Of a DNA stretch of 64,000 nucleotides, positions 54,317 through 61,416 are shown piece after piece; positions within the stretch are counted from its first letter, which is position 1; each line of letters starts with the position of its first letter. This stretch comes from Robbsia sp. KACC 23696 (lineage in GTDB: Bacteria; Pseudomonadota; Gammaproteobacteria; Burkholderiales; Burkholderiaceae): NCBI RefSeq assembly GCF_039852015.1, contig NZ_CP156626.1, positions 744,001 through 808,000 on the forward strand, given 5' to 3'. The position numbers and the translations under genes are program-made. The notes under the pieces are model-generated. The model had not been told where the DNA came from. It saw nothing but the letters and a program-made list of their open reading frames with translations, and searched no databases.

Positions 54317-56830
54317 CTAGGCGCCTGTGGTCGAATCCGCGACACGGACGGCGCCGACCGCCGCGCCGCGGGATAGCCGGGCGGCATCGACGGCCGCTGC
54401 ATCGCGCGCCGCCGCCAGCCGCGCCAGCACGCGTTCCGGCGTGAACGGCGGGGCGTAAAAGCGCACGCCCGTGGCGTCGAACAGCGCATTGGCGATGGCC
54501 GCGGGGCCTGGCACGGAGGCCGATTCCCCCGCCCCGAGCGGGGGGTCTTCCAGCCGTTCCATCAGAACGACATCGATTTCCGGCACTTGCTCGAAGGTCA
54601 GCAAGGGATAGCCGCCCCATTCGCGTGCCGCCGCGCGACCGTCGGCAAAGCGGACCTGTTCCAGTAGCGTACGGCTCAGTGTCTGGATGACATTGCCCTC
54701 CACCTGGTGTCGTACGCCGTCCGGATTGATCATCATCCCGGCATCGTGGCCAACCGTTACGCGGGAGATCTCGATCTCGCCCGTTTCGGGCGATACCAGC
54801 AGATCAATGTGCCACGCGGCCCAGGCGGCGCCAAAGCCGGGGAAGCGGCTATGCACGTAGCGTGCGTAGGAGAGCCCCTGTCCCCGCAGGCGACGCGGCG
54901 GTGCGTCGCGGCGCCGGTCATCGTTTCCGCGCCGCTGTCCGACCTGCCATCCTGCTCGCGCCGCGACCGCACTCAACAGATCCCGGGCGCGCCCATCCTG
55001 TTGCAAATGTTGCAGTCGGAAGGTCAGCGGATCGGCGCCTGCATGCCAGGCCAGTTCGTCCAGCATCGCATCGTGTGCGAAGGCGTTCGGCAGCGCCGAT
55101 ACGCCGCGGAACCAGGAGGCGCGGACCAGCGGCGCCAGATCCTCGCAGATAAAACGCCGATGTGGACTCAGATAAGGCGAGACCGCTGTCCGGTCGCCCA
55201 TTTCGAAGACGCGTGGCGTTGCCGGCACGGCGCCGATCAGAAGGGCTGGCAGCAAGGGTGCGTCGTTGGACGGGTAGCGCGTCGTGAGTCCGTAGGCCAG
55301 CATCGATCCGTCCGGCGTCACGCTGCCGCGCGCCTGCATCGTCTGCGCCGTGCCTTTCGGCTCCCACAGGTGTTCGTCGGCGCGGGACCATTGCACGCGC
55401 ACCGGTGCCCCCACCGCGCGCGACAGCAGCAGCGCGTCGCCGGTGACATCGTCGGCGCCATTGCGGCCGTAGCATCCGGATGCTTCCATCCGGATGACCT
55501 CGATATCGGCTTCGGTGACACCGATCAGATGCGCGAGATCATGCCGCAGCGTTTGCGGATTCTGCGTGCCGGACCAGACGCGGGAACGCGCACCGGGGCG
55601 GTATTCGGCCAAGGCGCAGGACGGACCGATCGACGCGTGCAACTGGAAGGGCCAGCTGTAGAGACGGTGCAGGGTGGTGCCACCTGCCGCGCGGTTGTCG
55701 CTTTCCGCCTGATCGATATCGCCTTCGTCGAGCAACAGCCGATGCTTTGCCGGCGCGGCCAGGATGGCGCGCGCGGCGGCCTCGGTGTCGCGCAGTGCGT
55801 CGCCGGCGGCCGGGCCGTGCTCCAAGGCCGGCACCGGACGCCATTCGACGCGCAGATGCCGGGCCGCCAGAATGGCCTGCTCCTCCCGCTCGGCGACCAC
55901 CCCGACGAAGTCGCCCTCGACGACCACAGCACGCAGGCCCGGCAAGCCGGCCAGCGATGCCTCATCCACGCGCAACAGCGTATGACCGACAAATGCGCCG
56001 CAATCATGGCCTGCGTACGGCGGTCGCACCACGCGACCATGCAACATGCCGGGCACTCGCATATCGTGCACGAAGGTCAGTGCGCCGCGGGCCTTGGCGG
56101 GCAGGTCCACGCGCGGCTGCGTGGTGCCGACGACGCGATAGTCGCGGCTGGGTTTCACCGTCACCCCGTCATCCAGACGAAGCGTGAGATGCAGACGTTG
56201 GCCTGCCAAGAGGGCGCCGTACGAAATCGATCGACCGTCCGGCGCGATGACCTGTCCAGCATGCGTCTGCCACCCTTCGGGCCGCGTGACGGACGGTTGC
56301 GTCGACGCAGGGGAATCGACGGGAAGCGCTTGCAGCAGCGGCATCGCTTCATAGCCGAAGTGGGCCTGCGCGAGCGATATCAAGGTGGCGCGCGCCTGTG
56401 CCGCGGCCTTGCGCAGGGGCACCGCGCTGATCTGGATCGAGGCGCTGGCGATCGTCGGCCCTTGATTCGGCGTTTGATCCGCGTGGCCGAGCACCATCGT
56501 CACGGCCTGTGCCGCGACATCGAGTTCTTCGGCGACGATTTGCGCCAACGCCGTTCGAATGCCGGTGCCCAGATCGACATGGCCGTTGAACGCGTAGATC
56601 CTGGCCTGCGCGCGCGGACGCCGTTCGTCGGGTGCGTCGCGGTTGTCGCGTTCGTCGCTTTCATCCGTCAGGGCGATGAAAATTTCCGGCTCGTCGGGCA
56701 GGAATTGCGAGCCGCTGCCGGGTTGACCGGGCGCCGGTTTCGGCGGCACCGACGGGTGCCGGATGATGCACAGGGCGCCACTGCGCGCGAGCAGGGCGGT
56801 GCGGGACAAGCGGGTGGGCGATCGGTGCAT
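54317..56830 (-). CDS. Molybdopterin-binding large subunit of a xanthine dehydrogenase-family enzyme
   Basis: An 837-residue enzyme of the aldehyde oxidase/xanthine dehydrogenase large-subunit family, closest in style to IorB, nicotinate or isoquinoline dehydrogenases. FNGHVDLGTGIRTALAQIVA (about 80-100), VLGHADQTPNQGPTIASAS, and the late PLGAGESASVPGPAAIANAL (with the catalytic Glu in GAGES) are present. An N-terminal Ser/Arg stretch with SRTALLARSGALCII suggests a signal-like region. The 2Fe-2S small subunit that normally pairs with it is not adjacent. The start is ATG 56830, with GGA upstream. It is divergent from nadC across only 100 bases. Confidence 0.9.
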   Translation of the reverse strand: MHRSPTRLSRTALLARSGALCIIRHPSVPPKPAPGQPGSGSQFLPDEPEIFIALTDESDERDNRDAPDERRPRAQARIYAFNGHVDLGTGIRTALAQIVAEELDVAAQAVTMVLGHADQTPNQGPTIASASIQISAVPLRKAAAQARATLISLAQAHFGYEAMPLLQALPVDSPASTQPSVTRPEGWQTHAGQVIAPDGRSISYGALLAGQRLHLTLRLDDGVTVKPSRDYRVVGTTQPRVDLPAKARGALTFVHDMRVPGMLHGRVVRPPYAGHDCGAFVGHTLLRVDEASLAGLPGLRAVVVEGDFVGVVAEREEQAILAARHLRVEWRPVPALEHGPAAGDALRDTEAAARAILAAPAKHRLLLDEGDIDQAESDNRAAGGTTLHRLYSWPFQLHASIGPSCALAEYRPGARSRVWSGTQNPQTLRHDLAHLIGVTEADIEVIRMEASGCYGRNGADDVTGDALLLSRAVGAPVRVQWSRADEHLWEPKGTAQTMQARGSVTPDGSMLAYGLTTRYPSNDAPLLPALLIGAVPATPRVFEMGDRTAVSPYLSPHRRFICEDLAPLVRASWFRGVSALPNAFAHDAMLDELAWHAGADPLTFRLQHLQQDGRARDLLSAVAARAGWQVGQRRGNDDRRRDAPPRRLRGQGLSYARYVHSRFPGFGAAWAAWHIDLLVSPETGEIEISRVTVGHDAGMMINPDGVRHQVEGNVIQTLSRTLLEQVRFADGRAAAREWGGYPLLTFEQVPEIDVVLMERLEDPPLGAGESASVPGPAAIANALFDATGVRFYAPPFTPERVLARLAAARDAAAVDAARLSRGAAVGAVRVADSTTGA

Positions 56831-56930
56831 CGAGGCAATCCTCGGTTCGTATGCGCGAGAACGGCTATCATGGCAAAAAATTATTCCGGCCGCCCGGGCC
56901 GGTTTTCTGGCTTTGCAACGGACGATCCGC

Positions 56931-57764
56931 ATGTACGACGTTTTCCAGACCGAACGCTTGATTGATCTTTGGCTGACCGAGGATATCGGTCACGGCGATC
57001 TGACCGCCCAATTGATGATCGAAGCCGATGAGACCGGCCATTTCGTGATGAATGCACGAGAGCCGTTGATCGTTGCCGGCATCGACATCGCCGCGCGCGT
57101 TTTTCGTCGCTACGATCCCACGCTCACGCTCGATGTGCGCGTCCGCGACGGCCAGCGTGTCGAGGCGGGCACGGTCCTGATGGCGGTATCGGGGATCGCG
57201 CGCAGCGTGCTGACCGTGGAGCGCACGGCGTTGAACCTGATCCAGCATCTGTCGGGGATCGCCAATACCACGGCGCGCTACGTGGAAGCGGTTGCCGGAA
57301 CGCAGGCGCGACTGATCGATACCCGCAAGACGACGCCCGGTTTGCGGATGCTCGAAAAGCACGCGGTGGTGTGCGGCGGCGGATTGAACCATCGACTCGG
57401 GCTCGACAACGGCGTGATGATCAAGGACAACCACATCGTCGTCTGCGGCAGCATTGCCGAAGCGGTGCGGCGTGCGCGCCGTCAATTGCCGGTGCTGACC
57501 AAGCTCGAAGTCGAATGCGATCGGCTCGATCAGGTGCGCGAGGCGTTGAGCGCCGGCGTGGACTTGATCATGTTGGACAATATGTCGATCGAGGATATGC
57601 GTGCGGCGGTTGCGCTGGTCGACGGTCGCACGAAGCTGGAAGCGTCGGGCGGTATTACGCTGTCGAGCATCGGAGACGTCGCGCGGACCGGTGTCGACTA
57701 TATCTCCACCAGCAAACTGACGCAGGCGGCGTCCAGTGTCGATATCGGCCTGGACGAGGCGTGA
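56931..57764 (+). CDS. nadC: Nicotinate-nucleotide pyrophosphorylase (quinolinate phosphoribosyltransferase)
   Basis: A 277-residue enzyme that turns quinolinate and PRPP into nicotinate mononucleotide in NAD synthesis. LTEDIGHGDLTAQLM, LNLIQHLSGIANTTARYV, DTRKTTPGLRMLEKHAVVCG and HRLGLDNGVMIKDNHI are diagnostic, and the Glu/Asp metal residues of EVECDRLDQ and DLIMLDNMS follow. ATG 56931 (MYDVFQTERL) is used although the frame opens upstream. nadA and nadB are not in view. The next gene starts 15 bases downstream. Confidence 0.96.
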   Translation: MYDVFQTERLIDLWLTEDIGHGDLTAQLMIEADETGHFVMNAREPLIVAGIDIAARVFRRYDPTLTLDVRVRDGQRVEAGTVLMAVSGIARSVLTVERTALNLIQHLSGIANTTARYVEAVAGTQARLIDTRKTTPGLRMLEKHAVVCGGGLNHRLGLDNGVMIKDNHIVVCGSIAEAVRRARRQLPVLTKLEVECDRLDQVREALSAGVDLIMLDNMSIEDMRAAVALVDGRTKLEASGGITLSSIGDVARTGVDYISTSKLTQAASSVDIGLDEA

Positions 57765-57779
57765 GAACGAGGCGAGTGC

Positions 57780-58502
57780 ATGATGACCGAACGTGAAACC
57801 GGAGCGGCGCCGGATACCGCCAGCCAGTTGGGCGCGGGTGCCGAGGTGCGCCCGCTGCGGTATGGATGGGGCGGCGCGGGCCGACGCAAGAGCGATCGCG
57901 GCATGGACAGCGTGCCATCGCCTGCGTCGCCCGGACCGCGATCGATGCGCGAAGCGGGACAGGCGCTGCGAGATGGCCAGGTGCTGGCCTATCCGACGGA
58001 AGGGGTCTTTGGCCTGGGTGCGGATCCGTTCAATGCCGATGCCGTCGCGCAGATTTTTACGTTGAAGCAACGGCCGGCCGCCGTCGGTGTGCTGTTGATC
58101 GCCTCGCGTATCGAACAGGTCTTGCCCTTGATCGATTTGTCCGGATTGGACGATGCGGCGCGCGCGCGACTGTGGGCTGAGGTGAATCCGACGTGGCCAG
58201 GGCCGATGACGTGGGTCTTCCCGCGTGCGGCCGTCGTGCCGGATTGGGTGACGGGCGGCCATGACGGCATCGCGCTGCGGGTCACGGCGCATGCGCCTGC
58301 CGCGGCATTGTGCGATGCCTTTGGTGGCGCCCTCGTTTCCACGAGCGCGAACATCCATGGCGCACCTCCGGCACGCGACAATGCCACGCTGCTGCGTTAT
58401 TTCGGGACGGCCCTGGATGGCATCGTCGACGCGCCGCTGGGCGCGCAGCAAGGCGCGACGCCGATTCGTGACGCAGTCACCGGCGCCTGGCTTCGCCGCT
58501 AA
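57780..58502 (+). CDS. Sua5/YciO/YrdC-family protein, likely L-threonylcarbamoyladenylate synthase (TsaC)
   Basis: A 240-residue YrdC-domain protein, probably making threonylcarbamoyl-AMP for the t6A tRNA modification. GQVLAYPTEGVFGLGADPFN, TLKQRPAAVGVLLIAS, NPTWPGPMTWVFP, IALRVTAHAPAAALCD and ALVSTSANIHGAPPAR are conserved. A polar 55-residue N-terminal extension precedes the domain; a later start such as ATG 57903 or 57945 would give the usual TsaC length. It shares the nadC transcript, with GAGGCGAG before ATG 57780, and ends 10 bases from the convergent TetR gene. Confidence 0.9.
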   Translation: MMTERETGAAPDTASQLGAGAEVRPLRYGWGGAGRRKSDRGMDSVPSPASPGPRSMREAGQALRDGQVLAYPTEGVFGLGADPFNADAVAQIFTLKQRPAAVGVLLIASRIEQVLPLIDLSGLDDAARARLWAEVNPTWPGPMTWVFPRAAVVPDWVTGGHDGIALRVTAHAPAAALCDAFGGALVSTSANIHGAPPARDNATLLRYFGTALDGIVDAPLGAQQGATPIRDAVTGAWLRR

Positions 58503-58512
58503 GCAAGTCGCT

Positions 58513-59298
58513 TCAGGTGCCCCATGTAGGGAACGGCGAGACGAGCACCGGCGCTGGCATCCCGGGCAGCAGGGCGATGCGCTCGCTGAGCGTTACCAGC
58601 GCGGGTGCGCGCGCCAGAATCGTCAGCGTCTCGCGCGCCAAATCGGCAACCGTATCGTCGCGCGCATCGTGATGCATCACGCATTCGAGCACGGTGCCGA
58701 ACTGCAGCAAGGTATCGAAGGCGGTGACATTCGGCGTCTTCAGCATATCGATCAGCATCGTCACGAGGTTCTGATTTGCGACGGTGCCAGGAAAGGCGTT
58801 GAAGAAAACGCGCGAACGCCAGACTGCATCATCGCGCTGCATATGAAAGGCGCTTCGGGCAAACGCCGCGTCGACCCGGTCGCTGACATGTTGAAACGTG
58901 GACTCCATCGCGTGACGGACGATCGCGGCGGGATCGGACGATGACCGCAGCAAGAACGACAGCAGGTGAAGCGGCGCATTCGGCGTCGTCAACACGTTCA
59001 GCAAAGGGATGATGGTGGCGCCCAGCACATGGGTGGGGCGAATCTGCGTGCCGAAGTGCGCTTCCACGCTATCCAGCAGCGCCTGCCGTTCCTGATGAAT
59101 CGGCATCACACGGCGTTTCAGCATCTCCGCGGTCAGCACCTCCTTCGTGCCGAAGTGGTAATTGACCGATGCGAGATTGACTGCCGCCCGTTCGGTGATC
59201 GTCCGCAGTGTCAGGCCTTCGACGCCCTCGGTTGCGTAGACCTGCTCACACGCGTCTAGAATCCGGTTTCTCGTTGCCGCTGCGTCCCGACCTTGCAT
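58513..59298 (-). CDS. TetR-family transcriptional regulator
   Basis: A 261-residue TetR regulator with HTH sequence ILDACEQVYATEGVEGLTLR then TERAAVNLASVNYHFGTKEV (about residues 12-52). The C-terminal domain is long and of the CerR/YbiH-like type; its ligand is unknown. It ends 10 bases from the convergent TsaC-like gene and is divergent from the DMT transporter gene across 290 bases, so that transporter is its likely target. Confidence 0.93.
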   Translation of the reverse strand: MQGRDAAATRNRILDACEQVYATEGVEGLTLRTITERAAVNLASVNYHFGTKEVLTAEMLKRRVMPIHQERQALLDSVEAHFGTQIRPTHVLGATIIPLLNVLTTPNAPLHLLSFLLRSSSDPAAIVRHAMESTFQHVSDRVDAAFARSAFHMQRDDAVWRSRVFFNAFPGTVANQNLVTMLIDMLKTPNVTAFDTLLQFGTVLECVMHHDARDDTVADLARETLTILARAPALVTLSERIALLPGMPAPVLVSPFPTWGT

Positions 59299-59588
59299 GG
59301 TGCGGTCTCCGTCATCTGTATCGGCTGAGGGGCCCGTCGCAATGTGTGAGCCGATCTCACATCACCGTGGACAACATCTCGTTTTACGCGCGGACCTGAT
59401 TCTCTTAGAGTAGCGCGCAATTGAGATAAAGACACGCGCGTCGCGAAAGCTTTTTGATAGGTACAAACGATCGATTGAATCCGGTCGACTCGACTATGCA
59501 TTAAGGCTCTTGCGCTGGTCCGCTCGCATCTGTCTTGGCGCGACACCGCGCTTTGCTTTCTAGTGCATTACATTTTGGAGCAGTCGGA

Positions 59589-60527
59589 ATGACACCGCGC
59601 ATGTTCGGTATGTTGATTTCATTGGCGGCGGTGTGGGGCGCCTCGTTTCTTTTTATTCGCATCGGCGCGGCGCCTTTCGGGCCGGTACCGTTGATGGCGA
59701 TGCGCGTGTCCATTGCGGCCGTCTGCCTCCTTGTATTCATGCTGGCCAAGCAAGGCAGGCGGCGGGTGGCGAGTGCGCCAGTCGGGGGATTTGCCGCCAT
59801 GCGAGGGCACTGGCCGGCCTTGATCGTCGTCGGCATCCTGAATCAGGCCTTGCCGTTTTGTCTATTTGCCTATGCCGAATTGACCCTGTCTGCAGGCGTG
59901 ACGTCGGTGATAAATGCAACAACGCCGTTGTGGGCCGCCTTGGTCGCTTTTGTCTGGCTCGGCGATCGTTTGGGTCGCCTGCGCGCGGTGGGAATGCTGT
60001 TGGGCCTGGTCGGCGTCGTCGTGCTGGTGTGGCCGGATTTGACGCGCGGCACGGGTCCGCAATCGAATCCGCTGGCGCCGCTGGCCGTATTGGGGGCCAC
60101 GCTGTGCTATGGCATCGCCGCGAATTTCACGAAGCGCCATCTGACCGGCGTCGACTCTCTCGCCGTCGCGACGGCGAGCATGATGGTGGCCGCGGCCGCC
60201 TTATTGCCGCTGGCCTGGCTCTGGTGGCCCGCCAATGCGATATCGGCACAGGCGTGGATCGCTGTCGCGCTGCTGGGCGTGCTCTGCACCGCTTTCGCAT
60301 ATGGCCTGTATTACGCCTTGATCGCGAGTGCCGGCCCGGCGCGCGCGGTCTCGGTGACCTTCCTGATTCCCGTCTTCGGCCTGCTGTGGGGCGCGCTTTT
60401 CTTGAAGGAGGCATTGACGCCACTGACACTGGTGGGTTCCTGCATCGTGCTGGCGGGCACCTTGTTGGCCAGTGGTTTGATCGGTAAGCGGATGCCCCCG
60501 ATCCGGGGTGCCGCGGCGCGCCCTTGA
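59589..60527 (+). CDS. EamA-family drug/metabolite exporter (DMT superfamily)
   Basis: A 312-residue inner-membrane protein with about ten TM helices in two EamA repeats. MLISLAAVWGASFLFIRIGA opens the first; LGATLCYGIAANFTKRHLTG and AYGLYYALIASAGPARAVSV mark the second. Family members export amino acids, metabolites or drugs; the substrate is not predictable. GGAG lies nine bases before ATG 59589. The gene is divergent from a TetR regulator and probably under its control. Confidence 0.94.
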   Translation: MTPRMFGMLISLAAVWGASFLFIRIGAAPFGPVPLMAMRVSIAAVCLLVFMLAKQGRRRVASAPVGGFAAMRGHWPALIVVGILNQALPFCLFAYAELTLSAGVTSVINATTPLWAALVAFVWLGDRLGRLRAVGMLLGLVGVVVLVWPDLTRGTGPQSNPLAPLAVLGATLCYGIAANFTKRHLTGVDSLAVATASMMVAAAALLPLAWLWWPANAISAQAWIAVALLGVLCTAFAYGLYYALIASAGPARAVSVTFLIPVFGLLWGALFLKEALTPLTLVGSCIVLAGTLLASGLIGKRMPPIRGAAARP

Positions 60528-60563
60528 TGCCGCCACGCGCCGACGCCCCAATGCCTTATCGCC

Positions 60564-61319
60564 TTACCGCTGACGCGACGGGGGCAGCCAATTCCAACGC
60601 CGGATCGCCGGCGTTTCGCGGTCGAAGCCCAAGACGCTGATCGTCGCCGTGTCGAGCGTCAGATGCCGTCCCAGGCGGGCATCGCCGATCCATGTGCCGG
60701 CGAGTACGCGCAGAAAGTGGCCGTGCGAGAACACGGCGATACGCGAGATAGCTGGCGGCGATCCGTCCGCGCCGTCCGTCGCCTGGCTTTTCTCGCTCGC
60801 CGCGACCAATAGCGCCTTGCGGAGTCCATCGGTGACCCGGTGCGCGCGTACCGCGATGTCATGCAGGCTTTCACCATCGGGCATCGGCGACTCCCACACG
60901 GCCCAGTCCGGCTCGCTGCGGCGAATATCCGCTGTTTTGCGGCCCTCGTAGATGCCGTAATCCCACTCCTGCACATCGGCCTGCGCAATATATTCCCGTG
61001 TCTCCGCGCCGGCGGGGCCGAGGATGCCGGACAGCGCGCACGTCTCGCGGGCGCGCACCAGGGGACTGCACCAGACGGCGTCGAACGCGATGCCGGCCAA
61101 AGACGCTTGCAGCGCCTTCGCCTGTTCGCGGCCGGTGTCGGTCAGCGGCACGTCGGTGCGGCCCGTATGTTGTCCGGTCTTGCTCCACGCGGTTTCGCCA
61201 TGACGGATCAGCCAGACTTCGGCGTGGGGCGGTGGCGTAGTGTCCGTGCCGACGGGATCGGTGTGCGCAACGTCCAGTTCGGTCTCGGCAGGAAAGCGGG
61301 TAACGGAGGGAATCGACAT
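60564..61319 (-). CDS. Histidine phosphatase-family protein (phosphoglycerate mutase-like)
   Basis: A 251-residue member of the histidine phosphatase superfamily. The catalytic LIRHGETAW motif is near residue 37, with TGRTDVPLTDTGREQAKAL, WCSPLVRARETC, a phosphate-pocket Arg, and the second His in VFSHGHFLRVLAG. The sequence resembles cofactor-dependent mutase-like phosphatases of unknown substrate rather than the glycolytic GpmA. It is convergent with the DMT exporter and divergent from recC. Confidence 0.93.
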   Translation of the reverse strand: MSIPSVTRFPAETELDVAHTDPVGTDTTPPPHAEVWLIRHGETAWSKTGQHTGRTDVPLTDTGREQAKALQASLAGIAFDAVWCSPLVRARETCALSGILGPAGAETREYIAQADVQEWDYGIYEGRKTADIRRSEPDWAVWESPMPDGESLHDIAVRAHRVTDGLRKALLVAASEKSQATDGADGSPPAISRIAVFSHGHFLRVLAGTWIGDARLGRHLTLDTATISVLGFDRETPAIRRWNWLPPSRQR

Positions 61320-61416
61320 GGGAGCGGCGTCGTCCTGATGGTATGAGGGGCATGGCGTCAGGCACCATTGGCTTTAGAATAGCGTTTTCGCACGCAGCTG
61401 TCCGGCTGGCCCCTCA

